Of a DNA stretch of 64,000 bases, positions 19,608 to 29,495 are shown in pieces. The stretch's first letter is position 1; every line of letters begins with the position of its first letter. The stretch comes from an uncultured Pelagibacteraceae bacterium (lineage in GTDB: Bacteria > Pseudomonadota > Alphaproteobacteria > Pelagibacterales > Pelagibacteraceae): the NCBI GenBank assembly GCA_902557785.1, contig CACEBP010000003.1:1-64000 (forward strand), in the 5' to 3' direction. The translations under genes and the position numbers were made by a program. The notes under the pieces are model-generated. The model was not told where the DNA came from and ran no database searches. It saw nothing but the letters and a program-made list of their open reading frames with translations.

Positions 19608-22502
19608 TTAATATTTAAGTATCTTTTCTAATATTTCTTTTTGTTGTGCAAGATGTTTGTTGAAATTTCCGGTCGCAGTAGAGGAAGAAGCATTTCTGCC
19701 AACATATTTTACCGACTTATCACCAAAATTTATAATTTCTAAAGTTCGATCTAGGTAATTTCTAACAGTGTTCCATGCGCCCATATTTTTAGGTTCTTCC
19801 TGACACCAGAAAAATTTAGCTTTTGTGTATCTTTTTAATATATTAGCTAAGGTTTTGACTGGAAAAGGGTAGAGTTGCTCTATTCTGACAAATGTCACCT
19901 CGTCATTTTTAAATTTTTCTCTTGCTTCTATTAAATCATAATAAATTTTACCTGAACACATTACAACTTTTTTAATTTTATCGTCTCTTTTTTTAAGCTC
20001 TAGTAAATTATTCACTTTTAAATAAGCATCATCTTCTAAAACTCTATGAAAGGTACTTTTTTTTGTAAATTCATTTATATTTGAAATACATTTCTTATGT
20101 CGTAATAAGGATTTAGGTGTCATAAGAATTAATGGCTTTCTAAATTCTCTATGCATCTGACGTCTTAAAACATGAAAGTAGTTTGACGGAGTAGTGCAGT
20201 TAACTACTTGAATATTTTCTCCAGCACATAACTGTAAAAATCTCTCCAATCTTGCAGAAGAGTGTTCTGGCCCTTGTCCTTCATAGCCATGTGGCAATAA
20301 CATTACTAACCCACTAGCTCTTCCCCATTTTGACTCTCCTGAGGATATGAATTGATCAATAATAATTTGAGCACCGTTAGCAAAATCACCGAACTGAGCC
20401 TCCCACAAAACTAATGTTTCAGGTTCGGATAAAGAATATCCAAACTCAAATCCTAAAACTGCTAATTCAGATAGTAAACTATCTATTATTTCAAAATTTT
20501 TTTGATTTTTTGAAATATTGTTTAAAGGAACATATCTTTCATGATTATCTTGATTTCTTAAAACTGCATGCCTTTGACTGAAAGTCCCTCTTCCAGAGTC
20601 TTGTCCTGACAATCTTACTGAAAAACCCTCTGTTAAAAGGGTTGCAAAAGCTAGACTTTCTGCAGTCGACCAGTCAATATTTTTTCCCTCTTGTATAGAT
20701 TTATTTCTTAAATCAAATATCTTTTTGAGAGTTTTATGAATGTTGATATTTTTAGGTACGTGTGTAATTTTTTTACCTATGTCAATTAATTTAATTTTGT
20801 CAACACCACTAACTCCTCTTTTGTCTTTTCCTAACCCTGGCTTAAACCTTGACCACGCTCCATCAAACCATTTAAGTTCTGATTTATAATTTTTTGATGA
20901 CTCATACTCTTTTTCTAAAAATTTTTTAAAATTGGATTTTTCTTTTTGTAAATCATTTTCAGAAGTTAGGCCCTCGTAACTAAGTTTTTTCCCATATAAT
21001 GTAAGTGTAGTTGGATGAGATTTAATTTTTTTATACATAATAGGTTGTGTAAAAGATGGTTCATCTCCCTCATTGTGGCCAAATCTTCTATAACAAACCA
21101 TATCAATAACAACATCTCTATTAAATTTCTGTCTATATTCAGTTGCGATCTTTGCGCAATGCACCACTGCTTCTGGATCGTCACCATTTACATGAAATAT
21201 TGGAGCTTGTGCAATTTTTGCAACATCAGAAGGATAAGGCGATGATCTCGCAAATCTTGGAGCCGTTGTAAAACCAATTTGGTTATTTACAATAATGTGT
21301 ATTGTTCCTCCAATGTTATGGCCCGGAAGACCTGACATAGCGAAACACTCTGCAACAATTCCTTGCCCGGCGAATGCTGCGTCTCCATGCATTAAAACTG
21401 GGATTACTTTTTTCCTCTCTTTATCTTTGTGGAAAAATTGTTTTGCTCGAACCTGGCCAAGAACAACTGGATTTACTGCCTCCAAGTGAGAGGGATTATC
21501 TGTCAGACTTATATGAACTGAGTTTCCATCAAATTCTCTATTAGACGATGCTCCTAAATGATATTTTACATCTCCCTCAAAATCTTTGTTTGTACTGACC
21601 GTTTTTCCAAAGAATTCACTAAAGATAGCTTTGAATGATTTCCCCATAACATTTGCTAGAACATTTAACCTTCCTCTATGAGGCATTCCAATTTTTATTT
21701 CTTTTGCTCCTAAACTACCACCTCTTTTAATAATTTGCTCTAAAGCTGGAATCAAGGACTCCCCGCCATCCAAACCGAACCTTTTTGTTCCAACAAATTT
21801 GATGTGCAAATATTTCTCAAATCCTTCGGCTTGAATAATTTTATTTAAGATGGCTCTTTTGCCATTTTCCGTAAATGATATATTTTTTTCAGGGCCTTCT
21901 ATTCTATCTCTTATCCAAGCTTTTTCCTCTGGATCACTCATATGCATAAACTCATAACCTATATTTGAACAATAAGTCTTTTTTAAAATTTTTAAAATTT
22001 GGTCTAAATTAGCGTATTGAAGGCCAAGAACACCATCTAAAAAAATTTTTCTATCGTAATCATTTTGGTTAAAACCATAACTTTTTGGGTTTAGCTCAGA
22101 GTGTTCTTCTTGTTTTTGAATTGATAAAGGATCTAAATTTGCTATTAAATGACCTCTTATTCTATATGCTCTTATAAGCATAATTGCTCTTACCGAGTCT
22201 TTTGAGGCTTGCTTTATTGACTTTAAATTTAAATCTAATGATTTTTCCTCTTGGTAATTTTTTTCTTCAGAGATAATTAGAGGTTTTTTAATTTTTTTAT
22301 CTGGTGACCAACTTGGTCCATTTAAATCCTCATAAACTATTTTTTGATCATCGCTTAAACCATCAAAAAAATTTCTCCAGCTTTCAGGCAAAGAATTTGG
22401 ATCAGTAATGTAATCTAAATAAAACTCATTAATAAATTCTGAGTTGTTCCCTGCTAAAAAGGAAGTTTTTTTGTAAATTGTATTGTTCTCAGATGAAGAC
22501 AT
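19608..22502 (-). CDS. sucA: 2-oxoglutarate dehydrogenase E1
   Basis: E1 is the thiamine-diphosphate enzyme that decarboxylates 2-oxoglutarate. The N-terminal segment (F-L-x-G-N-S-x-F-I-N-E-F, S-W-R-N-F-F) is characteristic. The ThDP region contains G-D-A-A-F-A-G-Q-G-I-V-A-E and, further on, the I-V-N-N-Q-I-G-F-T-T substrate-site segment. The C-terminal transketolase part holds L-P-H-G-Y-E-G-Q-G-P-E-H-S-S-A-R. The length of 964 aa is normal. A candidate promoter just upstream suggests extra transcription of sucAB-lpd beyond read-through from sucCD. Confidence 0.97.
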   Translation of the reverse strand: MSSSENNTIYKKTSFLAGNNSEFINEFYLDYITDPNSLPESWRNFFDGLSDDQKIVYEDLNGPSWSPDKKIKKPLIISEEKNYQEEKSLDLNLKSIKQASKDSVRAIMLIRAYRIRGHLIANLDPLSIQKQEEHSELNPKSYGFNQNDYDRKIFLDGVLGLQYANLDQILKILKKTYCSNIGYEFMHMSDPEEKAWIRDRIEGPEKNISFTENGKRAILNKIIQAEGFEKYLHIKFVGTKRFGLDGGESLIPALEQIIKRGGSLGAKEIKIGMPHRGRLNVLANVMGKSFKAIFSEFFGKTVSTNKDFEGDVKYHLGASSNREFDGNSVHISLTDNPSHLEAVNPVVLGQVRAKQFFHKDKERKKVIPVLMHGDAAFAGQGIVAECFAMSGLPGHNIGGTIHIIVNNQIGFTTAPRFARSSPYPSDVAKIAQAPIFHVNGDDPEAVVHCAKIATEYRQKFNRDVVIDMVCYRRFGHNEGDEPSFTQPIMYKKIKSHPTTLTLYGKKLSYEGLTSENDLQKEKSNFKKFLEKEYESSKNYKSELKWFDGAWSRFKPGLGKDKRGVSGVDKIKLIDIGKKITHVPKNINIHKTLKKIFDLRNKSIQEGKNIDWSTAESLAFATLLTEGFSVRLSGQDSGRGTFSQRHAVLRNQDNHERYVPLNNISKNQKNFEIIDSLLSELAVLGFEFGYSLSEPETLVLWEAQFGDFANGAQIIIDQFISSGESKWGRASGLVMLLPHGYEGQGPEHSSARLERFLQLCAGENIQVVNCTTPSNYFHVLRRQMHREFRKPLILMTPKSLLRHKKCISNINEFTKKSTFHRVLEDDAYLKVNNLLELKKRDDKIKKVVMCSGKIYYDLIEAREKFKNDEVTFVRIEQLYPFPVKTLANILKRYTKAKFFWCQEEPKNMGAWNTVRNYLDRTLEIINFGDKSVKYVGRNASSSTATGNFNKHLAQQKEILEKILKY

Positions 22503-22508
22503 TTAAAA

Positions 22509-22538
22509 TTTATACTAACATAAATGTGTGAAAATCAA
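22509..22538 (-). promoter_or_regulatory. Candidate internal promoter of sucA
   Basis: On the minus strand TTGATT (22538-22533) and TATAAA (22514-22509) are 18 bp apart. The -35 overlaps the sucD stop. The predicted start falls at about the A of the sucA ATG (22502), which would give a leaderless mRNA. Confidence 0.45.
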
Positions 22539-23410
22539 CTATTAAGTTTTTGATAAAGTGTCTTACCAATGTCTGCTGGTGATTTTGAAATAGTAATACC
22601 AGCTGATTTCATTGTTTCTATTTTATCCTCTGCTCCGCCCTTGCCCCCTGAAATAATAGCGCCGGCATGGCCCATTCTTCTTCCTGGGGGAGCTGTCAAT
22701 CCTGCAATGAAACCAACCATTGGTTTTTTAATCTTCTCCCTTTTCAGAAATTCTGCTGCTTCTTCCTCAGCAGAACCTCCTATTTCTCCAATCATAACTA
22801 TTGATTTAGTTTTATCGTCCTTTAAGAAAAGTTCTAAACAATCAATAAAATTTGTGCCATTAATCGGATCACCTCCAATTCCTATGCATGTTGATTGGCC
22901 CATACCATTTGCTGAAGTTTGGGCTACGGCCTCATATGTTAAAGTTCCAGATCTTGAAACTATTCCTACAGTTCCTTTTTTATGGATGTTGCCAGGCATA
23001 ATACCAATTTTACATTCATCAGGTGTAATAATCCCTGGACAATTAGGTCCAATTAATCTTGAATTACTTTTTTTTAAAACTTGTTTTACTTTAAGCATGT
23101 CTAAAACAGGTATACCTTCAGTAATGCAAACGATTAATTTTATTTTTGACTCAATTGCCTCAATTATAGCTGAGCCTGCAAACTTAGGGGGTACGTAAAT
23201 CATTGTTGCATCAGCTGATGTCTTCTCTTTGGCTTCCTGAACAGAGTCAAAAACAGGTAAATCTAAATGTTTTTGGCCTCCCTTTTTTGGAGTCACACCG
23301 CCAACTAATTTTGTTCCATATTTTAAAGCTTGTTCTGAATGAAAAGTTCCATGAGTTCCGGTAAAACCTTGACAAATAACTTTTGTATTTTTATTCACTA
23401 AAACAGACAT
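22535..23410 (-). CDS. sucD: Succinyl-CoA synthetase alpha subunit
   Basis: SucCD makes succinate and ATP/GTP from succinyl-CoA. The alpha subunit carries the CoA-binding Rossmann domain ([11 protein letters not shown] near residues 14-24) and the phospho-His in [12 protein letters not shown] near residue 246. The length of 291 aa is normal. Its start shares one base with the sucC stop. Confidence 0.97.
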   Translation of the reverse strand: MSVLVNKNTKVICQGFTGTHGTFHSEQALKYGTKLVGGVTPKKGGQKHLDLPVFDSVQEAKEKTSADATMIYVPPKFAGSAIIEAIESKIKLIVCITEGIPVLDMLKVKQVLKKSNSRLIGPNCPGIITPDECKIGIMPGNIHKKGTVGIVSRSGTLTYEAVAQTSANGMGQSTCIGIGGDPINGTNFIDCLELFLKDDKTKSIVMIGEIGGSAEEEAAEFLKREKIKKPMVGFIAGLTAPPGRRMGHAGAIISGGKGGAEDKIETMKSAGITISKSPADIGKTLYQKLNS

Positions 23411-24573
23411 TACTTTATTGCATCTACAATTTTTTTAGCTGCGTCATTTAAATCTTCAGCAGATAAAATTTTCAAATTAGATTTATCTAATATCTCTTTT
23501 CCCTCTTTAAAATTTGTTCCTGCTAACCTTACAACTATAGGAACTGACAAATTAATTTCTTTAGCTGCATCAACCACACCTTGAGCAAGAATATCACATC
23601 TCATTATTCCTCCAAATATGTTTATTAAAATACCTTTTACGTTTTCATCAGAAAGTATAAGTTTAAAAGCAGCTGATACCTTTTCTTTTGAGGCTCCACC
23701 GCCAACATCTAAAAAATTGGCGGGCTCTTTACCGTATAATTTAATTATGTCCATTGTTGCCATAGCTAAACCAGCGCCATTTACCATACACCCGATTGAT
23801 CCATTAAGTTTTATATAAGCGAGATCATGCTTACTCGCTTCAATTTCTGCTGGGTCTTCTTCGTTTAAATCTCGTAACTGTAAAATCTCTGGTCTTCTAA
23901 AAATAGAATTATCATCAAAATTCATTTTTGCGTCCAGGCAAATAATCTTTTTATCTGAAGTAATTATTAATGGGTTAATTTCTATTAAACTTGCATCTTT
24001 TTCTATCACTATTTTATACAAAGACTTAATAAGCCTCGTAGCCGTTTTTTTTTGACTAGAATCAAATTGAAATATTGAAATAATGTTTTCTATTTCTTTA
24101 TCACTTGGACCATTTTCATTATAATCAATTTTATTTGTAACAATTTTATTTGGAGTTTCAATAGCAACTTTTTCTATATCCATGCCACCTTCGGTGCTAC
24201 TAATAAATGCTATTTTTGAAGACTCTCTATCTATTAAACATGACAGATAAAATTCCTTAGAAATCTTAGATGCTTCCTCAATATAAAGTCTTTTAACTTC
24301 TTTTCCCTCTGGTCCAGTTTGATGAGTAATTAGAATTTTTCCCATCATTTTTTTTGCCTCTACCTCTAAATTTTCTTTATCTTTAACTAATTTTACTCCA
24401 CCTGCTTTGCCTCTTCCTCCAGCATGAATTTGTGCTTTAAGTACAAATTCTTTGCTTTTTAATTTTGAAATTTTATCTTTAATTTCATTTAGTGAGTATA
24501 TTACTATTCCCTCTGAAACTGGAGCTCCATATTCTTTCAAAATTTTTTTAGCCTGATGCTCGTGAATGTTCAT
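23410..24573 (-). CDS. sucC: Succinyl-CoA synthetase beta subunit
   Basis: The beta subunit has an ATP-grasp domain that binds the nucleotide and a C-terminal domain that meets SucD. Visible features are the start [29 protein letters not shown] and the C-terminal [11 protein letters not shown]. The length of 387 aa is typical. It is preceded by a gene for a polytopic membrane protein, which is unusual for this operon. Confidence 0.97.
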   Translation of the reverse strand: MNIHEHQAKKILKEYGAPVSEGIVIYSLNEIKDKISKLKSKEFVLKAQIHAGGRGKAGGVKLVKDKENLEVEAKKMMGKILITHQTGPEGKEVKRLYIEEASKISKEFYLSCLIDRESSKIAFISSTEGGMDIEKVAIETPNKIVTNKIDYNENGPSDKEIENIISIFQFDSSQKKTATRLIKSLYKIVIEKDASLIEINPLIITSDKKIICLDAKMNFDDNSIFRRPEILQLRDLNEEDPAEIEASKHDLAYIKLNGSIGCMVNGAGLAMATMDIIKLYGKEPANFLDVGGGASKEKVSAAFKLILSDENVKGILINIFGGIMRCDILAQGVVDAAKEINLSVPIVVRLAGTNFKEGKEILDKSNLKILSAEDLNDAAKKIVDAIK

Positions 24574-24597
24574 AGAATTTAAATTGTTATATATTTT

Positions 24598-26199
24598 TTA
24601 ATTTTTTTTTCCAGAGAAAACAAAATCTTTACAATTAATAATTTCATACTTTATGAGATGCTCATTTTTTAACACTTTTTTAAAACAATTAACCTGTATA
24701 TAATCCAATATAACACTTTCATTCACATCTCTTAAAATATAAACATTCTTAATTTTTTTTTCTAAAATCAAATCTTTTAAAAACTGTTGATAGTTTTTAT
24801 AAAATATATTACCTCTTATAGGAAAAGCTGAACCATCTTGCGGATACCATCTTGTAAAGCCATAAGTGTTTTCCTCTAAAAGAATAGAAAAAAAGGAATA
24901 ATTAGTTAAAACAATTTTGTTTGACTTATCTTGTTTAATAAATTGATGCATTTTTTTTAGGTAATCTAATTCTTCTTTTACGTTATTTCTTGTTTTCTTA
25001 TCAGGAGTAATCCAGTTTAAGCCTTGAAATTTTTTGCTTAGAATTTTTGCATCAATTGAATTTGAAAAATTTATATTTCTAAATTCATGAAATTTGCGGT
25101 CAATATTAAATCTTAAATGATATTTGACTGATGTAAAAATACATAAAACTAAAAGAAAGTATGTTAAAAAAAATTTTATTTTTTTATTTTCTTTAGAAAT
25201 TTGTACATGAGCGAATGCTGAAATAAAAGGAATTAGAAAAAAAATAAATATTTGATTTTTAGTTAAAATTGTATGCTGAACTAAAAAAATAAATAAAAAG
25301 AAAATAATTAAAAAAATTTTAAAGTCCAAACTTTTAAAATTTATTTTTTTTTTTAAAATATTTTTAATTATTAAAAAAGTAAAAATTATTAGAGAAAGAT
25401 ATATAAATTTAAAATTTAAGAAAATATTTTTTAAATCGATATTTAAATTAGAAAATCTTTTTTCCCCGATATTTCTTGGGTAACTTATATATTGATCAAA
25501 AAAGTTATGAATACTCACCGAGTTTAATTTTAAAAAAAGAAAAATAAATAAAGTAGTTAGAATTGAAGAAAAAAAAAGTAATGTAATAATTTTTAAATTT
25601 TTTTTTTTACTATTGGAAAAAAAATGAAATAGTAAAACTATTATTATTATAATTAATATATAAGTTGCTGGGACTTGTTTACTTAAAAAAGAAAATGTCA
25701 TTAAAGTTGGTATTAATAACCAAAGTATAGAGTTTTCTTTTTTCATTGCTTTAATAAATATTACTAATGCCAATAAAGATAAAAATGTAGAATGATGATC
25801 AACAAATGGTGTTCCACTCGAAGGGTAGGCTAAAATTGCAAAGCAAATTGCATAGAAAAAACTAATTTTTTTTTCTAAATTCAAATCAACCAATAAATAA
25901 TAAATCGTTAATGTAAGTATTCCATTAAGTAAAGAAGCGTTTAAGATATATGTCTGCCAATTTACGCCTAAAATATAAAAAATAAATCCCTGTATGTAAT
26001 CAATAAATGGTCCAGATACGGCCCAATAATCTTTGAACGGATGATCTCCTAATAGAATTCTAAAGCCAATATCAAAATGACTAAAGCTATCAGCCGGAAA
26101 AACTCCTCTATTACCTGAAAATTGATTTATTGCTATAGCAAATATAAAAAGGAATATTGGTAATAGGTTTTCTTGACTGAAAAATTTAAAAGATTTCAT
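24598..26199 (-). CDS. Polytopic membrane protein, GT-C glycosyltransferase-like
   Basis: I do not recognise a named gene. The 533-aa protein has about 10 hydrophobic segments over residues 10-385 and a soluble C-terminal domain of about 150 residues. The first extracytoplasmic loop has an acidic patch, A-D-S-F-S-H-F-D, followed by F-K-D-Y-W. A short loop motif with catalytic acidic residues after TM1 is typical of GT-C lipid-linked sugar transferases (PMT/ArnT/DUF2723-like), so a role in glycan or lipid modification is a reasonable inference. It sits between mdh and sucC in an otherwise pure TCA-cycle run, 24 bases from sucC and 28 from mdh. Very high Phe/Ile/Lys/Leu and low complexity make family assignment by eye uncertain. 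Confidence 0.6.
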   Translation of the reverse strand: MKSFKFFSQENLLPIFLFIFAIAINQFSGNRGVFPADSFSHFDIGFRILLGDHPFKDYWAVSGPFIDYIQGFIFYILGVNWQTYILNASLLNGILTLTIYYLLVDLNLEKKISFFYAICFAILAYPSSGTPFVDHHSTFLSLLALVIFIKAMKKENSILWLLIPTLMTFSFLSKQVPATYILIIIIIVLLFHFFSNSKKKNLKIITLLFFSSILTTLFIFLFLKLNSVSIHNFFDQYISYPRNIGEKRFSNLNIDLKNIFLNFKFIYLSLIIFTFLIIKNILKKKINFKSLDFKIFLIIFFLFIFLVQHTILTKNQIFIFFLIPFISAFAHVQISKENKKIKFFLTYFLLVLCIFTSVKYHLRFNIDRKFHEFRNINFSNSIDAKILSKKFQGLNWITPDKKTRNNVKEELDYLKKMHQFIKQDKSNKIVLTNYSFFSILLEENTYGFTRWYPQDGSAFPIRGNIFYKNYQQFLKDLILEKKIKNVYILRDVNESVILDYIQVNCFKKVLKNEHLIKYEIINCKDFVFSGKKN

Positions 26200-26227
26200 T
26201 TAATATTATTTTTAATCTAATATATTT

Positions 26228-27184
26228 TTAAGCTAATGATGAGTCGATTTTTTTGGCAGCATTAAATAACTCATTTACTGAGTTTATTGATGATTTAAAA
26301 TCTTCTTTCTCTTTTTCAGACAAATTTATTTCGATTATCTTTTCAACACCATTTTTTCCTATTATAACGGGAACTCCAGCATAAATATCTTTTGTTCCAT
26401 ATTCACCGTTAAGATGGACTGCGCAAGGTAATTGTTTTTTCAAATCTTTAAGATAACTTTCAGCCATCTCTACTCCTGAAGCAGCTGGCGCATAAAAGGC
26501 TGATCCTTTTTCAAGGTATTTTACTATTTCAGCACCACCTTTTTTCGTTCTGTCAACTATTTGATCTAATTTTTCCTTAGATAATTTTCCTTCATTAACT
26601 AAATCATTTATCTTCTTTCCATCAACTTCTGTAGATCCAAGCATTGCTACCATGCTGTCACCATGGCCACCTAATACAAATGATTTTATCTTTTGTACTG
26701 GGACTTTAAGTTCTTGTGATAAAAAGTAAATAAATCTGGAGGAGTCTAAGATTCCAGCCATTCCAACAACTTTATTTTTAGGAAATCCAGAATATTTTTG
26801 TAAGGCCATAACAATTACGTCTAATGGGTTTGTAATGCAAATTACAAAGGCATTTGGTGATGTCTTTTTAATGCCTTCTGCAACTTGTTTTATTATTTTA
26901 AGATTAATCTCTAATAAATCATCTCTAGTCATGCCTGGTTTTCTAGGAACGCCTGCAGTAATTATAATTACATCTGAATTTTTTGTGTCTTCATAATTAT
27001 CTGTTCCTAATAAATTTATATTGAATCCGTTTACTGGCGAAGATTGAGCTATATCAAGAGCTTTTCCTTTCGCAATTCCTGAAGATACATCAAACAAAAC
27101 AACATCTGCTAATCCTTTTAGAGCTATTAAATGAGCTAAAGTTCCTCCTATTTGACCAGCTCCTATTAAAGTTATTTTTTTCAT
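26228..27184 (-). CDS. mdh: Malate dehydrogenase (LDH-like type)
   Basis: This enzyme oxidises malate to oxaloacetate with NAD+. The NAD motif G-A-G-Q-I-G-G is at residues 8-14. [18 protein letters not shown] carries the substrate loop Arg pair typical of MDH rather than LDH (Arg instead of Gln). The catalytic His is in G-G-H-G-D-S-M-V. The length of 318 aa fits the alphaproteobacterial LDH-like MDH. It lies in the order mmsA-mdh-(membrane protein)-sucCD. Confidence 0.96.
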   Translation of the reverse strand: MKKITLIGAGQIGGTLAHLIALKGLADVVLFDVSSGIAKGKALDIAQSSPVNGFNINLLGTDNYEDTKNSDVIIITAGVPRKPGMTRDDLLEINLKIIKQVAEGIKKTSPNAFVICITNPLDVIVMALQKYSGFPKNKVVGMAGILDSSRFIYFLSQELKVPVQKIKSFVLGGHGDSMVAMLGSTEVDGKKINDLVNEGKLSKEKLDQIVDRTKKGGAEIVKYLEKGSAFYAPAASGVEMAESYLKDLKKQLPCAVHLNGEYGTKDIYAGVPVIIGKNGVEKIIEINLSEKEKEDFKSSINSVNELFNAAKKIDSSLA

Positions 27185-27199
27185 AACTAATCTTTTTTA

Positions 27200-28693
27200 T
27201 TATTTCATTGTTGGCATTACAAACTCTGGGTCAGATCTTAAACCTGATGGCCATCTAGATGTAATTGTTTTCAGTTTTGTATAAAATCTTACTCCCTCAG
27301 GACCATGCATATGCTGATCTCCAAAGAGAGATCTTTTCCATCCTCCAAAACTATGAAAAGCCATTGGTACAGGTATGGGAATATTGATGCCTACCATTCC
27401 AATTTTGGCTTTACTTGAAAAAGTTCTTCCTGCATCTCCATCTCTTGTAAATATACTTACGCCATTTCCAAATTCATGATCATTAACTAATTTTAATGCT
27501 TCATCAAAATCTTTTGCTCTAACCACCGATAAGACTGGACCAAAAATTTCTTCTTTATAAATTCTCATATTTTTTTTTACATGGTCGAAAAGACACCCTC
27601 CGATGAAATATCCTTTTTCATATCCTTGTAATTTAAAATTTCTTCCATCGACAACTAATTTGGCACCCTCTTTTACACCGATATCTACATAACTTTTAAC
27701 TTTTGATAAATGTTCTTGCGTCACTAGTGGGCCCATTTCTGATTGTTTATCCATCCCTGGTCCAACTTTTAATGCTTCAACTTTTTTTGTCAAAGAGTCT
27801 ACAAGTTTGTCTCCAATTCCACCTACTGCAACCGCAACTGACTGAGCCATACATCTTTCTCCCGCTGAACCATAAGCAGCTCCCATTAATCCATTAACTG
27901 CCTGATCCAAGTCACAATCGGGCATCACCACACAATGATTTTTTGCTCCACCAAGAGCCTGAACTCTTTTTTCGTTCTTTGCACAATTTTCGTAAATATA
28001 TTTTGCTATTGGTGTAGAGCCAACAAAGCTCATAGCAACTACATCTTTATTATTTATTAGAGCATCTACTGCTTCTTTATCTCCGTTTACAATATTGAAT
28101 ACTCCATCAGGGAGACCTGCATCTTTCAATAATTCAGCTAATCGCATTGAACATGATGGATCTTTTTCCGATGGCTTCAAAACAAAAGTATTTCCACAAG
28201 CAATGGCCATAGGAAACATCCACATTGGAACCATCGCGGGGAAATTAAAAGGTGTAATTCCTGCACAAACTCCTAATGGTTGTCGTACAGACCAGCTATC
28301 AACATTGGTACCAACATTTTCTGTAAATTCTCCTTTAAGCATTTGAGGAATACCACAAGCGTACTCAACTACTTCTAAACCTCTTGTTAATGAACCTCTT
28401 GCATCCTCGTAAACTTTGCCGTGTTCAGCTACTATAATTTTTGTTAGTTCGTCAGAATTCTTTTCGATTAATTCTTTAAATTTAAACATTATTCTTGCTC
28501 TTTGTAGAGGAGGTGTATTTGCCCAAGATACAAAAGCCTTCTTAGCAATTTCAACTGCTTGATTTACATCTTTCGTGGAAGCAAGTTTTACTTCAGAACT
28601 TTGTTCGCCTGTTGCTGGATTGAATACTTTATCTGTTCTTTTCGAGTCTCCGCTAAATGATTTACCTCCGACAAAGTGTTCAATAGTTTTCAT
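27200..28693 (-). CDS. mmsA: CoA-acylating methylmalonate-semialdehyde dehydrogenase
   Basis: MmsA converts methylmalonate or malonate semialdehyde to propionyl- or acetyl-CoA in valine, beta-alanine or inositol breakdown. Aldehyde dehydrogenase features are F-N-F-P-A-M-V-P-M-W, the nucleotide-site S-F-V-G-S-T, and the catalytic Cys in G-E-R-C-M-A, with the A-L-G-G-A-K-N-H segment typical of the MmsA subfamily, which lacks the general-base Glu of other ALDHs. The start at 28693 gives 497 aa and the usual beginning with H-F-V-G-G-K; a longer frame from 28783 would run into sdhB. Its position between sdhB and mdh suggests that its product feeds the TCA cycle. Confidence 0.93.
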   Translation of the reverse strand: MKTIEHFVGGKSFSGDSKRTDKVFNPATGEQSSEVKLASTKDVNQAVEIAKKAFVSWANTPPLQRARIMFKFKELIEKNSDELTKIIVAEHGKVYEDARGSLTRGLEVVEYACGIPQMLKGEFTENVGTNVDSWSVRQPLGVCAGITPFNFPAMVPMWMFPMAIACGNTFVLKPSEKDPSCSMRLAELLKDAGLPDGVFNIVNGDKEAVDALINNKDVVAMSFVGSTPIAKYIYENCAKNEKRVQALGGAKNHCVVMPDCDLDQAVNGLMGAAYGSAGERCMAQSVAVAVGGIGDKLVDSLTKKVEALKVGPGMDKQSEMGPLVTQEHLSKVKSYVDIGVKEGAKLVVDGRNFKLQGYEKGYFIGGCLFDHVKKNMRIYKEEIFGPVLSVVRAKDFDEALKLVNDHEFGNGVSIFTRDGDAGRTFSSKAKIGMVGINIPIPVPMAFHSFGGWKRSLFGDQHMHGPEGVRFYTKLKTITSRWPSGLRSDPEFVMPTMK

Positions 28694-28716
28694 GATGATA
28701 TTGAATAAATAAGCTT

Positions 28717-29493
28717 TTAACTTGTTGCAAGCATTTTCTTGATAGATCCAATAGCTTTTGCTGGATTTAATCCTTTCGGACAAGAATTAGTACAATTCAT
28801 AATAGTATGGCATCTATATAATTTAAGTTCGTCTGCTACTTTTTTAAGTCTCTCTTTTTTATCTCCATCTCTACTATCATTGATCCAACGGTAAGCTTGT
28901 AATAAAACTGCAGGTCCTAGGTATTTGTCACCATTCCACCAATAGCTTGGGCAAGAAGTTGAACAGCAAGCACATAATATACATTCATAATAACCATCTA
29001 ATTTCTCTCTGTCTTTTTGAGACTGTTTGATTTCCTCTTTTTCTTTTCCTGTTTGTTCTGTTTGCAGCCACGGTTTAATAGACTCGTACTGTTTATAAAG
29101 AGTAGTTAGATCTCCAATTAGGTCTTTTACTACCTTCAAATGAGGTAGGGGATAAACATTTAAATCTCCATTAATATCAGTATGAGATTTAATGCAAGCT
29201 AAAGTATTTACTCCATCTATATTCATCGCGCACGAACCGCAGACACCATGGGCACATGATCTTCTGAATGTAAGCGATGGATCTATTTCGTTTTTTATTT
29301 TGAATAAAATATCCAAAACCTTTGGACCACAATTATCCATATCAACTTCAAAAGTATCGACTCTTGGACTTTGTTTTGTAGATGGGTCCCACCTATAAAC
29401 ATTTACTTTTTTTAAATTTTTTGAATTTGTCTTGTCTTTATAATACTTACCAACTTCTATTTTTGAACTTTGAGGTAAGTTAAATTGAACCAT
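28717..29493 (-). CDS. sdhB: Succinate dehydrogenase iron-sulfur subunit
   Basis: SdhB passes electrons from FAD to quinone through three Fe-S clusters. The 2Fe-2S ligands are in [14 protein letters not shown] and a following A-C. The 4Fe-4S and 3Fe-4S ligands are in [12 protein letters not shown] and [13 protein letters not shown]. The length of 258 aa is normal. It forms the operon sdhC-sdhD-sdhA-sdhB, which continues into mmsA and mdh. Confidence 0.97.
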   Translation of the reverse strand: MVQFNLPQSSKIEVGKYYKDKTNSKNLKKVNVYRWDPSTKQSPRVDTFEVDMDNCGPKVLDILFKIKNEIDPSLTFRRSCAHGVCGSCAMNIDGVNTLACIKSHTDINGDLNVYPLPHLKVVKDLIGDLTTLYKQYESIKPWLQTEQTGKEKEEIKQSQKDREKLDGYYECILCACCSTSCPSYWWNGDKYLGPAVLLQAYRWINDSRDGDKKERLKKVADELKLYRCHTIMNCTNSCPKGLNPAKAIGSIKKMLATS

Positions 29494-29495
29494 TC

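Noticed and set aside
22569-23198. 209-codon open frame on the plus strand inside sucD
   Set aside because: It is antisense to a perfectly conserved sucD; the encoded sequence is a Pro/Ser/Ile-rich shadow typical of antisense frames in A+T-rich genes.
28694-28783. Longer mmsA frame starting at 28783
   Set aside because: The extra 30 residues overlap the sdhB 3' end and do not resemble aldehyde dehydrogenases; the family start fits ATG 28693.
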